Positions 45,406 through 55,700 of a stretch of DNA of 64,000 nucleotides are shown here, in pieces. The notes below the pieces were generated by a model, which saw only the letters and a list, made by a program, of their open reading frames with translations, was not told the DNA's origin and made no database searches. Position numbers and translations under genes: made by a program. Position 1 is the stretch's first letter, and every line of letters starts with the position of its first letter. This stretch comes from Panicum virgatum (taxonomy: Eukaryota > Streptophyta > Magnoliopsida > Poales > Poaceae), in the NCBI RefSeq assembly GCF_016808335.1, contig NC_053138.1:56946951-57010950 (forward strand). Direction: 5' to 3'.

Positions 45406-45696
45406 GCCAAAATTAAGTAAAACTTTATTTGCACTTTGTATGTAATTGACTTTTGTGTTGCACTTTATATGAGTAAATGAATATATATTTATATTTATAT
45501 TACTGCAGTTCATACTCCACTTAAATTCTAATACAAAATTCAATCTGAAATGGAATAGAAATAACCAAAAAAAAACAGAAAAAGGGGGCCTTTGATCCTG
45601 GTTGAACCCGAGACCCGTCTTGGCGGTCCCGGTTGGGAAACCGGAATAAAAGGCATTTCTCAACAGGAACAAAAGGCCTGTTCTGTAGTAGTGGAA

Positions 45697-46304
45697 AGAA
45701 TTTATACTACTTAATATATGTCCCTCCATTTATACTATTGTATTTCCTATTTGTGCATAAGGACAGAAATATGTGGCAATCAATTTTCTCCCTTAATTGC
45801 ACGCGTGAGTGTGATCCATGCGGCGGGTACACCGGATGGGTACCTATAAGGATTTGGTGAAAAAAGTTTTAGCTTTTGGGTGAAAACATTATTCTTCTAT
45901 ATCAAAAAATGAAACTCCATCCCTTTTTGTCAAACCTTCCGCGCTGGTAAGTGGGGGTTTGGTGACAAAGGGTTCCAATTCTTTTAACTTTTATAAAATT
46001 GCATAAAAACATCACATACACAATTTGCGCATGACATCACACTGACCATTTAAATTGCATGTAAATCCACAGTTGCGATTGAGTGCGCACGTACACAACG
46101 ATTTCAAATCAAAGGACGATGAAACATGAGATAGGTTTCGAATCAAACTGATCTTCATAGTCTCCGTCTCATGAATTCATGATAACTCGTGTCACTTCGC
46201 CTCTCAACTATGACTTTCAAAGCATGTTTCCTTTCTTATTTCTCTAAGGTAGATGCCAGGATATTATTCTTGTTTATTTCCATATAAAAAAAGTAACACC
46301 ATTA
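45697..46304. other. Spacer, no gene seen
   Basis: AT-rich flank of the CACTA insertion. No motif is recognised. Confidence 0.4.
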
Positions 46305-46853
46305 GATGGAGGAGTGGGGAGCTGTCACCACGGACAAGGGTTCTTGCATCAGCTGCGCAAGGTTGATGGACTCGGCATCCCTCGTCGAACCGTGGAAGGA
46401 GAGGACAGTTCAGCGGTAAGCCTCCTGCGTCCCGTGCACCATGTCCTAGAAAAGGTATTCGTTGCGGTTCCCAAAGAGGCTGGAGGCCATTGTGCACTCG
46501 ACCTCACCATTGAACTTTCCGCGGCGGCCGCAGCATCCTCTCTTCACCTCACTCAGCCCTGGTCCAACCAACCTTTAGCAGCACAGCATGTGATTTTGTA
46601 GATTTTTTTAATTTTTTAGAGAAGTTTTTCTTTGTGCTAAAATGTGATAACCTAATTCGCATTTTTTTTAAAAACTACTAAATACTTTAACATCACTTGT
46701 TCAAAAATGAAAATGTTTGTGCTTACCGGCTAGCGCCGGGTCGGCGATCATGTCAGAGTAGGTGTTGTAAAGGCTGGTGATGCAGTACTTCAAGAACGAC
46801 ATGGATGCCACAACAGCTTTGGCAATTTCGGTCCGGAGGAGGGCATTGAACAT
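46305..46853 (-). pseudogene. Decayed host gene fragment with two exons
   Basis: On the minus strand an exon at 46853-46727 follows CTCGCAG and reads MFNALLRTEIAKAVVASMSF...YNTYSDMIADPALA, ending at GTAAGC. A second block, about 46580-46305, follows CTAAAG and reads KFNGEVECTMASSLFGNRNEYLF, a stop, DMVHGTQEAYR, a stop, then TVLSFHGSTRDAESINLAQLMQ. The blocks look like real coding sequence of one gene but hold two stops and the phases do not join cleanly. I do not recognise the family. Confidence 0.4.
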
Positions 46854-47159
46854 CTGCGAGAGGGAGTTTTCTTTTATTAATTCATCACTTTGGTTTCACT
46901 GGTGAAGTTATTTTCAGAGATGATCCTCCAAACAGCTGCTAAGATTTCACTATTAGCACGATCCAAAATATAATGCAAATTATAAGAAAAATATATTAAG
47001 AATTGAAGAAAACCCCATAGAAACTTACAAAGAAAAGAAGTAAGATTGAAAACAATTGAAACATTCTTCACCAAATTTAGCTCTTATATTTATCTCACAA
47101 ATCACTTCTTTTAAGACTCACATGTAAACCCAAAAATTTGACGAAGGAATATGCCAGAC

Positions 47160-47845
47160 GAATTTCGTCGCCGCCGCTAGTTCAATCGGCGCCCTTGCCC
47201 CCCTCGCGTTTTTTTAACCGCGGGCGTTCTTTACCCACCCCTCCATACCCGCAATGCTATTGGGCAGCTGTGTAAATTACTCCGCCTGCCTTCCAAAACG
47301 CGATGTCCTCCCGACGCCCCCTCCTGCCTCGCGACTCGCCTCCCCCCGACGCCGCCTCTCCCTCGCGGCAGCGCCACCCCCACGACGTCGCCTCCCCATC
47401 GACGCCGCCGGCGGATCGGCAGGCGCCGCGGATGTAGCCTCGCCGCCTCTCCTCGCTCTCCCCATCTCCCGTCGGCCTCCCTCCCCATTCGCTCGATCCA
47501 CCACAACAAACTGCAGGGAGGAGATGGCGAGGGCGAGCCTGGCGAGGAGGCGGGAGGCGAGAGGCGAGCCATGGCGAGGAGGGGAGCATGGAGGCCGAGG
47601 AGGAGGAAAGCCTCGCCTGCGGCGGCGGAAGGCGAGGCCGCGGACGGCGGCGCGAAAGGCGGGTGCCCGCCGCCCAAGGACAGCGGCCCGCCGCGTCGGT
47701 CGCGGTTTACTTTCCGCGGTTTGTTTTACACTCATATCTCCCATTGGCCCTCACGATTTTAGCCCTCTTTTATGTACCTTCAAAATAGATGCAATTTTGG
47801 AAAAAATGCTGCCAGTTCCCAAAGGGTGAGCGTCCTCTTGTGATA
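47160..47845 (+). other. GC-rich gene-start-like region
   Basis: Sharp rise in GC content at 47160-47720, as at grass gene 5' ends. A plus-strand frame is open from 47254 to 47829 (191 codons) and contains ATG at 47525 with a purine at -3 (GAGATGG), giving MARASLARRREARGEP. Arg/Ala-rich ORFs also exist on the other strand, so coding status is unsure. The next possible exon of a plus-strand gene is 49788-49855, past the MULE. Confidence 0.35.
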
Positions 47846-47854
47846 TATGGAGAT

Positions 47855-49374
47855 GAGTAAAATGCACTATGGGTCCTTAAACTAGTTCTCCTGTTCTGTT
47901 TAGGTCCATGAACTTTGAAAATGCATTTCTAGGTCCAGGATCTATTTAAGTGAGCCATTTGAGGTCCAAAACGCCCTTGACCTGCTCTGAACGTCTACGT
48001 GGACCGCCAGACTGGCTCTGACGTGGACCACGTGGCCCCACCTCGTGCGGAAGCAATGGCCGCGCGCCTCGCCTCGGATGACGCCGCCGTCGGAGATCCC
48101 GCCGTCGCCGCTCCGTCAAGCTCGTCCGCCGCCGGGAGGGACCTCGTCCGAGCCGCCGCGCTCGAGGCCGGCGAGCCCGAGGCCGCCGCGCTCGAGGCCG
48201 GCGAGCCCGAGGCCGCGCTCAAGCTCCGCCGGCCCCCTGCAGCATTGCGGCGGCACCTCCACCTCCCTCCCGGCAGCACCTCCATCCCAACCCGGCAGCA
48301 CCTCCCTCCCTCCCTCCCCCTCCCTCGCCGGCGGGCATGCGGCACGGCGACCCGCGCGCAACACGGCAGCACGGTCGAGCTCTCCCTTGCTCCCCTGCCC
48401 AGCTCTCCCCTGTGCGGCGGCGGCCAGATCCGCACGCTCCCCCAGCGTCGGGCCTCGCGACACAGACAAGGGCGGCGGCGGCGGCGGCGGGCCGGACCGC
48501 CACTCCAGCGCCACCCCTCGAGCCCGCCGTCTGCTGCCTCCTCGCGCGGTGCTCTCCGCTCGCGGTCGGGCCTGCGTGGCGCGGCGGGGCGGCCGCGGCG
48601 GCGTGCGCTCGCGCGGCTGGGCGGATCCCGGTGTCATGGTGCCTCCTCGTCCTCCCCCCTCCTTCCTGGGCAGCGGCTCACTGCCCCACCGCCGGCGAGG
48701 CTCTGTGCTCGCCATTCTCCCTCTCCCCCACCTTCGCAGTGGGCGGCCGAAGAGCTCCGGCCGGGCAGAGGGGCACCCGGCCCTCCCCTGCCTGCGCGCG
48801 GCAGCGCGGCCCTCCTCCTCCTCGCGAGCGCCCCTGGAGGTCGCCGCCGCCCGCTGCCTTCTCACCGCTAGCTTCCCCTGCTCCCTCCATCGCCGAGCTG
48901 CGTCGCCCTGTCCCCTGCATCCCCCGCTGGCGAGGCTGGGCGGCCGTGGCGAGGCAAGGCAGAGCGGCCGCGGTGGACGTGCTTCCCTCCCCTGCTTCTC
49001 CTCACCTGTGGCGGCGGAGCGTGGCGGGGCGGTGGCGGAGCGCGGCGAGCGAGCCGAGCATGGGCGGGGGGCACGGAGGCCGACGCGGGGCAGAGGAGGG
49101 AGGAGGAGGGAGGGAGCAGAGGAGGTGCGGTGGCACGGGAACGACGCCGGAGGAGGGGATGGGGAGGAAGAGAGAGAGAGGCGGTCCACGTTGGATGTGA
49201 GTCCATCTTGGATCCGAGTTGGCCGTCCACGTAGACGGTCAGAGGCTGTCGGAGGCGTTTTGGACCTCAAGTGACTCACTTAAATAGATCATGGACCTAA
49301 AAATGCATTTTTGAAGTTCATGGACCTGAACAGAACGGTTCAACTAGTTTAAGGACCCACAGTGCATTTTACTC
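47855..49374. mobile_element. MULE with GC-rich captured-looking core (Pack-MULE)
   Basis: GAGTAAAATGCACTATGGGT at the left is mirrored by a right end ACCCACAGTGCATTTTACTC. The inverted repeats go on for about 140 bp (TTAGGTCCATGAACTT, ATCTATTTAAGTGAG, TTTTGGACCTCAA and others on both arms) with few changes. The 9-bp flank TATGGAGAT is exact on both sides (47846-47854 and 49375-49383), the mark of Mutator-like elements. The 1.2-kb core (about 48000-49200) is extremely GC-rich and open on both strands: 409 codons plus, 387 codons minus. The protein readings are Pro/Arg/Ser/Ala-rich and show no domain. There is no transposase. Grass Pack-MULEs are known to take up GC-rich gene 5' regions, and this fits, but the donor gene is unknown. 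Confidence 0.85.
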
Positions 49375-49383
49375 TATGGAGAT

Positions 49384-49787
49384 CTACCATCTCGATTTCA
49401 AGGTATCTATCTAATTTTGTCTGGGACTTTGCTGGCGGACACAACAATTTTTCAATTCGTTTCTCCATTTCAAGTACAACCTCTATGGGATGGCAACGAT
49501 TGGGCCTATCATCTTCTGATTTAGGGCTGTAGCCTTCAATTGGAGGTATGTATCAAACCTTCTCTTAGTTTTCTCTATCGATCTTATTCTGTAGATTTAT
49601 CACCTTTTTAGGTATGGCAATGTCAAATATGTTGATGGGAAGCATCGGCATAGGTATGAGATCTATTTTCTAAAGCTGGCACAAATGTGCCTTTAAATGT
49701 ATGAATCAGTTTTCTGTTATGATGATGTTCCTACCTCTTGCCTGGTCTTTGTACTGAAGTATTGCTGTAATCACAGGAGAACCCTGA
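49384..49787. other. Intron-like sequence right of the MULE
   Basis: AT-rich. A reading WRYGNVKYVDGKHRHRYE near 49535-49660 looks protein-like but has no clear exon edges. Confidence 0.3.
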
Positions 49788-49855
49788 TATGGTTCCAGAG
49801 TTAAACCAAATATGGTACAAAGCTATTTCATCTCAGCCAGGAGACACAGCATATG
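49788..49855 (+). pseudogene. Orphan exon of an unknown host gene
   Basis: A 68-bp block lies between a good acceptor (TAATCACAG) and a good donor (GGTAAGTT). It reads ENPDMVPELNQIWYKAIS then SQPGDTAY without a stop. I do not know the family. Whether it belongs to a gene starting in the GC-rich region at 47160-47845 cannot be decided here. A MULE remnant begins about 200 bp to the right. Confidence 0.35.
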
Positions 49856-50069
49856 GTAAGTTCGCAAAAGAAAATATGGTTCTTGCTTAATATGCTTACA
49901 GATTTTCTTTTTTGAATATGCAAAGTGCCTAATGAATTTCCCCATTGATGTTTGGTTTCCTACGGATGTTTGGAAAGGAAAATGGAAAGAAAAAGAAAAC
50001 TGTTCGTAATGGACCGGACCCAATACTATACGTAGGACTAACAAGGTGCAAGCATACTCGGAAGAGCGG

Positions 50070-52350
50070 CGATTTTTTTATTTTTAATTTTTTAAAGAAT
50101 ATTTTAAATTTAACATGGTATGGTTTTTATTTTCACGGCATAGCCCATTTAGTCGTGCCATTGGACTTGACGCGATAGAAAGCCTTTGTCGCGCCACATG
50201 CGATGGCGCGACAGCAGCTCCACGCTGGTCGACCGAGCCAGCGGAGCGCCATGAGGGCACTGACGTGGTGACCTAGGCCCGCGCCGGACCCCTTCTCCCA
50301 TTTTCCCTTTGTTTTATTGGCTACATTGTTGGATATTAGGGGTTTGGGGTGATTAGGGTTAGGATTTTACATTAAGGAAAGGTGTTGTAGTTAGTAGTGT
50401 ACTCATGATTAGAATTTAATGCTACGCAGATGGTACTCTGCTCTCGATTTATACATGAGGAAGTAGTTGCATGTCTCTATTACTAGAAATTTCAGATCCT
50501 AGTAGTGGAAATGATAGTGTGGGTTCGATACATGCTTAGTAGGCCCTGTGGTTTTTTTTTGTGTAGTTCATTTAGTTGTAAAACTGAAACATGTTATGAG
50601 GCATTGTTTTTGTTTTGTAGATGGACCGATTAGTTCGATTGTTTCATGGTGGTATTGTTAAGGAAAATGGAGAATTTGAGAATATGATGGAGGATGTCAA
50701 ACTCTTTGATAGTCCTCCATCGTTCAAAGATTTGATAGAGCGTGTGCTTTCAAAGCATTGTTGTGGGTTTGGTGAAATTTGTTTGAGGGGCAGATTTCAC
50801 TGTGGGAAAGTTAGGCCACATTATGGCCCTATTTGGATACTCTAACCGAGTTAGAAGTTAGAGTTAGTTTCTAACTCAGAACTAATCCTGAGCTAACTCT
50901 AACTAAAGTGGTGTTTGGATGCAAAGGTTAGAGTTAGATTAAATGCATTTTTCCAATCATTGGCTTCTTTAAATACTCTTTTAGCTGGATCTAGTGTGGC
51001 CATCTCTTATTTGATCTCCTGCCGCTTACAAATGTCACAAACAAATAATCTCTTTCCTGCATATGAGAAATAAGAAAAATAGTAAAAATAAATTAAAAAT
51101 AGTAATAACTCTATTAAGGCCAGTTGTAATCTTGTTCTCCGGAATGGCTGGCCTCTGGTCTAGCTCCTCCTTTCCTTCCCATCCACATTCGTGGCCTCGT
51201 GGGCCCTGCATCCTTATCCCTTCCCATTCTCATCCTGCCTGACGAGGAGGCCATGGCGGAGGATGCGGTCGTCGCCCAAATCGCGCACCTCGAGCACAAC
51301 GTCGAGCGCTGCAAGCTCAAGGTCCTCTAGGAACTCGGTGATCTCTTCCTAGCTGATGTTGCCCAACTCCTTGAGCTTGCACAGCACGAACTCCGCGGCG
51401 CCGACGCGGTTGTTGCTGCGTATAGGAAGAAGAGCGCCACCACCACGGTGCTGATGGTGATCCACGCCGCCACGAAGGCGCAACCGGGCACGGACGAGAA
51501 GCGCCGGTCGCCATACCCGGGAGTGGCCCCGGCAAGGGGCGGAGGGAGGGCGGGCTTCGCGTGTGCGTTCCTCATCACCGGCCATGCGCGCTGCCGTGGG
51601 GAATCGCAGAAGCTGCTCGGCGAGCCCCCGAGGGGCGGCGAGGACGGCGAGGCTCGGAGGTCTGGCGAGGGCGCGGCGCGGGGAGGCGCGCAGCGGGAGG
51701 GCTGGCGGCGCGACCCTGCTCGCGGATCGGTGGATGGGGTGCGGAGGGGGATGCGGTTGGCCACAAACAGATCCGAGGGAGGAAAAAAAGTGGTCAATAT
51801 AACCCCAATAGGCACCCCTCGAGGGGGATAGTTTTTCTGGGTGAGTTAGATGCATTTAACCCATTCTAACCCACCCTGTTTGAATACTTTTGGGTTAGAT
51901 GAGCTCCAAAAAGCCAACTCTAACTCTAACCCTGGTATCCAAACAGGGCCTATGTTTTGATGAAACTAGAATCAGAGACACATTGGAGGCAATATAAGGA
52001 TATAGTAGATTGTGCAAATGTAGTTTTTTAGGAGGTGGTTGTCGAAATAACCCGTAGAACTAGATCACATGACCCAGTGGAGAGATTAGAAGAAATTCCA
52101 GTCAATGTTGATAGTCTGACTCAAGGGTCTACTGTTTCCCAAGATGTACTGAATCTCACTTCTGGTGGTGCTTGTATCTTTGAGGACAGTATCTTTGAGG
52201 AGGAGGATGGTGGAGATGATGATGATATTTTTTTTAGGTTCGGAGGATAATGAATATTATAGTAGTGATGATGATGAAGAGATCGGGGAAGAAGAACCGG
52301 AGGGTAATGCAGTTGGGGCCCAAGTAGAGCAGGAAAATGATGACGGTGAT
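50070..52350 (+). pseudogene. MULE transposase relic (N-terminal part) with its 5' region
   Basis: The 5' part has an A/T-rich GATTTTTTTATTTTTAATTT region at 50070-50090 and a palindrome GTCGCGCCACATGCGATGGCGCGAC (50184-50208 arms), both common in grass MULE ends. After an intron ending in TTTTGTAG, ATG at 50621 opens MDRLVRLFHGGIVKENGEFE and LRGRFHCGKVRPHY, the usual start of a MURA-like transposase. The frame is broken at 50825 by a TIR element and resumes at 51951 (VLMKLESE), with a stop near 52030, then ITRRTRSHDPVERLEEIPV and an acidic tail (EEEDGGDDDD), with another frame change near 52245, up to 52350. There an LTR is inserted. The catalytic core and C-terminus are missing. Confidence 0.8.
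50825..51950. mobile_element. PIF/Harbinger-like TIR element carrying a host-gene-like fragment
   Basis: GGCCCTATTTGGATACTC at the left mirrors GGTATCCAAACAGGGCC at the right. The 3-bp flank TAT is on both sides (50822-50824 and 51951-51953), and the MULE frame joins exactly when one copy is counted. Subterminal (G)TTAGAGTTAGA motifs recur inside each arm. The core, 51115-51830, is GC-rich. On the minus strand it has a membrane segment (FVAAWITISTVVVALFFLYA) and, in another frame, EFVLCKLKELGNIS, a stop, EEITEFLEDLELAALDVVLEV. It encodes no transposase. The superfamily is inferred from TIR and 3-bp target; PIF targets are usually TTA or TAA, so TAT is unusual and a CACTA-like or other origin is not excluded. 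Confidence 0.72.
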
Positions 52351-52770
52351 TGTTGGTGTTTTACCGTCGGGTTCTCCGAGGGGTATCCCGAGGAGAGTGG
52401 TTATGAGTAGGGATTCGCCGAGATCAGAATGCGATGGTGCAAGGAACACAAGGATTTAGACAGATTCAGGCCGCCAGAGCGTCATACGCTACGTCATGTG
52501 TGATGGTTTGTATTCCTTTAGGTGTTGTTCGATCTTTTGGAGGGTCCCTGTTCGCCTTTATATAATCCGGGGGAACAGGGTTACATGAGAAGTCCTAGTC
52601 GAGTTCTGTTAGGATCCTAGTCTAAGAAGTTCGACTAGATCCTGAGTACATCGACTAGTTCTACTCCTATTCGGGTAGATACAAAAGAGGTAGGGCGTAC
52701 CCATGAACTACTCCCTACTCAAGAATATTTCATGCCCGTGAGCAGTCCTGCTGCCCTGGGTCCGACAAGC
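52351..52770 (-). mobile_element. LTR (420 bp) of a Tat-type gypsy element, minus orientation
   Basis: Ends on the plus strand are TGTTGGTGTTTTACCG and CTGGGTCCGACA, so TG...CA. On the minus strand a TATA box (TTATATAAAGGCG) lies near 52552-52563, and the sequence just upstream of the minus-strand start reads GAGCTCGGGGGCT, a purine-rich tract fitting a PPT. This makes it the 3' LTR of a minus-strand element whose interior lies to the right. It sits in the acidic region of the MULE transposase relic. The element's far end is not seen, so the target duplication cannot be tested. Confidence 0.6.
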
Positions 52771-54275
52771 CCCCGAGCTCTTCGTAGTCGAGTCCTGCAG
52801 GCGTCGAGTGCTTCTGAAGACGTTCGTCGGGTGTTTCGAGAGCTTCTGGACTTTGGTCCGGGCAACGAGTGTTTTGGATACTTTAGGAGCAGGTTGACCG
52901 TTTCTGGAGTCCATCGAGTGCTTCGAGTAGTCTTCCGAGTATATCTTTTTGGCTGCGTCGAGGCTGTGAGGTGCACAAGCCCCGAATTTGTCTTGGTATG
53001 TGGTGCGCGATGAACTCGCGCTCCATATGGAATAGCCCCCGAGCCTTAGTCCGATTTATCAAGTCGGGCTGAGGGTTGACTCAGTCTTCTGGATTCTTCA
53101 GGTGCTTTGCAACATTTTTGAAAAAGTTGACTTTTTATGATACATGTTCCGCAGCCCCCGAGCCTTGAATTCAAATCCGTGATTTGGGGTTAAGGGTCCA
53201 GAAAATTGTATCATGTTCTCTGCAATCTTTCTGATATCATCAGTGCTGCGGCGAATCTTCTGAAAAGTTGGCAGGGTTGTGTACTGTTTGCCCGTGGGTT
53301 CACGTGGCAAGTACTGCTATAGAATCTTTTCTATTTCGCCCGTGAGCCATCCTGTCCTTTGGTGCCACGAGGGGTAGCGAGGCTCCGCAGCTTCTTCTAT
53401 TTAAGCATGATCTATGGCACTTGGATCTTCAATCTTGCAGTTGTAGCCATGGGTTCCAAGTGGATTCCTCGCTGGAGAGTACTCGACCTCCTGATGAGAG
53501 TACTCGATTCATCCATGTAGGTGCTAGAAGAGTGTTTGTGAGCAGCACAAACACTTGTTATCTCCATGGCCGCCCTCCTTGGTTCTCTAGGCTTATCCAT
53601 TCTGGCCGTCTTGTACCTAGCGGGCTGATAGTGGAAGCCGTATCAGAAGCTTTTGTGGTCTGTTGGAGTAATTCTCTAGATGGAAATTTTTATGGTTTCC
53701 CCCTCGATGACTTCTGGAGAGATAGCATTATTTTTGTTACAAAACATATCAAGGAGAAGAGCAGGTGCAAGAAGAGGATTTGCGATGTTCCTGATCATGC
53801 ATATCTTCTTCCAACAAGCCTTTTCCTCCCTGAATATATCTGGATTACTCCTCGTTGGGAGTAACAAGATTTGTATCTCTGTATCAGCCCTTGGGCTGTT
53901 CTCTTTGTAGTTGAGATCGAGTGGTTTCGGGTGGTGAAACTGTTCAGATCTGTGTATTTTCTTCTATTGGAATGTAATCCTTGGAGTCAAATTTCCTTCT
54001 CTCTGTTGATTCTGGTTTATTTGTAGCGAATCCCGAGATTGTTGGCTGAAATAACTCTGAGAACTTGGTTCGTGACCTTTGAACTTCTAGTTATTTACCG
54101 TACTGCCACTGGCTCTGTTTATTTAACTGTTCGAGTGAATTTAGGTTTAGTACGCTTTCTTCGTCTACTCCGCCGCCGCAAAACTCATCTGCTTTCGCCT
54201 CCGAGTGCTACGAGAAACTAGCCACCGCTAGCCCCCGAGCGTGAAGCGAGAGAGAATTCATGTTTCCCTGTTCCC
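52771..54275 (+). other. Retrotransposon interior and upstream region of the antisense ORF
   Basis: GCCCCCGAGC-type phrases recur at 52770, 53034, 53154 and 54231. A TATA-like CTATTTAAGC at 53397-53406 on the plus strand could start the transcript of the ORF at 54276. ORFs here (such as 53421-53864) show no domain and are probably untranslated leader. Confidence 0.45.
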
Positions 54276-55700
54276 ATGGCGCCGAAGAAATCTGCTTCGA
54301 AGGGGAAGGGGAGTGACGCTACCGGCGGCGAGTCTAAGATCCAAGGGTGGAAGTTGAGTAAGTGTACCGACTCCCATCTGTTAAATCTGATAGAGAGTCG
54401 TCTTCTTCAGCCTCGGAACGTTATCCATTGGAGGCGTTCGGATGGGGAATCTTTTCCCCATGAGGAAGGAAACGAATCTGTTATTTTTCTTCCTCATGTT
54501 CTTCGGGACCTCGGATTTCCAGTTTCTGATTTCTTCCGAGGCCTTCTTCACCACTGGGGGTCCAAGTGCATCACTTGACCCCTAATTCTATTCTTCACAT
54601 CTCGATCTTTGCTCATCTGTGTGAAGCTTTCTTGGGGATTGAACCCCACTTTGATCTTTTCCAATACTTCTTCCACCTGAAGCCTCATCCCAATGAATCT
54701 AAGGTAGATGTAGTCTGGGGAGCCGAGTTGCAATTTCGCCAGGGGAAGAAGACCAGGTACATCCCCTATGAGTTGAGCGACAAAGTCATCGACTGGAAGG
54801 GGACGCGGTTTTATGTTAGGAATCTTTCCTCTTCCCTTCCCCTTCGTACTCCTGGTCCCCCTGTGAAGAGACCGAGTTGGAATTCTAGGGGAGGCAGGGC
54901 GGACCAGGTCAACTTTCTCCTTGGGGAGATTGAGGCGTTGAAGGCGGATCACCAGATTACTGGTGCTTCCATGGTGGCGCATTGGACCGTTCGGAGGGTT
55001 CAGCCTCTGCAACGGCGAGTTCATCTTGCCTTTGAGTATACGGGTGAGGAGGATCCCAATCGATATACTCGGGAGAAGATCTCGGAGGTTGATTTGGATG
55101 ATCGAGTAGTAGACTGTAGTTTGGGTCGAGTACTTTTTGTCGAGTAATCGAGTTGATCTGGTGTCTTTCGTGCAGATTAATCCCGAAAACTATCAGAGTA
55201 GGTCAATGCTGCCTGAAGATGTGCCTCTGGCGCATACTGACTCAAGTGTGAATCTTTGACTGCCTTTGTTTTCTTCTCTTGCTTGATTGGGCTGTTGAAT
55301 TTTTAACTGATGATGGTTGATTTTGGTGCACAGGCCCATCGGCTAGTCGGACGGCGTCGGATGTTCAGGACAGGACGGCGGAGAGCCGGCCATCGAGTCT
55401 ACAAGGACTCGGAAGCGGAGGGCCGCTTCCGCTGGGAGCAGTGACAGGTGAGTACAAACTGGTACTTTTCTGAAGTTTTGTGTTTGTTTTTTTATGTCTT
55501 TTCTTCTTCTTAGGCCTCCTCCTTCCAAGAGGCAGGCTGTGAGCTCTGTGGTGAGCCCTGTCGTCACGACTCCCTCTACGCCGGCTGAGTCAGGCGGGAG
55601 TGGCTCTGCCAAGGGGCAGAGTGCTTCGGGGATCAGCGGAGTCCCGAAGTTCATTAAGCCGAAGAAATTTGTGCTGAAGCATTCTTCTCAGTATAAGTGA
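54276..55700 (+). pseudogene. Extra ORF of a gypsy element ('putative gypsy type transposon' domain), antisense to its LTR
   Basis: ATG at 54276 (CCCATGGCGCC) opens MAPKKSASKGKGSDATGG. After a frameshift in a G-run near 54558 the frame 54566-55147 carries HFDLFQYFFHLKPHP, RGGRADQVNFLLGEIEALK and MVAHWTVRRVQPLQRRVHLA, the pattern of the plant family annotated as putative gypsy-type transposon (Pfam PF04195, from memory). Later exons are likely: about 55177-55248 after CGTGCAG, then 55335-55449, and 55514-55700 (a Pro/Ser-rich end with KPKKFVLKHSSQYK). The ORF reads plus while the LTR and its polypurine tract read minus, so it is an antisense ORF of the kind known in Tat-lineage elements. The function of these proteins is unknown. 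Confidence 0.7.

Larger units (their letters stand above)
30841..45693 (+). mobile_element. 14.85-kb CACTA (En/Spm) transposon, containing a solo LTR
   Basis: The left end reads TACTACTACAGAACAGGCC (first base changed from C) and the right end reads GGCCTGTTCTGTAGTAGTG, giving 18 of 19 matching inverted bases. The 3-bp flank GAA lies on both sides (30838-30840 and 45694-45696), as for CACTA insertions. Subterminal arrays of GGGACCAAAGG-type motifs lie at the left end and, weakly, at the right end. Inside are a short first ORF, a tnp2-type transposase gene and a second gene with a Ulp1-type protease end, all on the plus strand and all with stops or frameshifts. Removing the solo LTR leaves about 11.1 kb. 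The element is no longer autonomous but keeps both ends, so it might move if a matching transposase exists elsewhere. Confidence 0.92.

Noticed and set aside
48045..49279. Overlapping ORFs of 409 codons (plus) and 387 codons (minus)
   Set aside because: Both arise from extreme GC content inside a MULE, have low-complexity Pro/Arg/Ser/Ala composition and no domain. Neither is listed as a gene.
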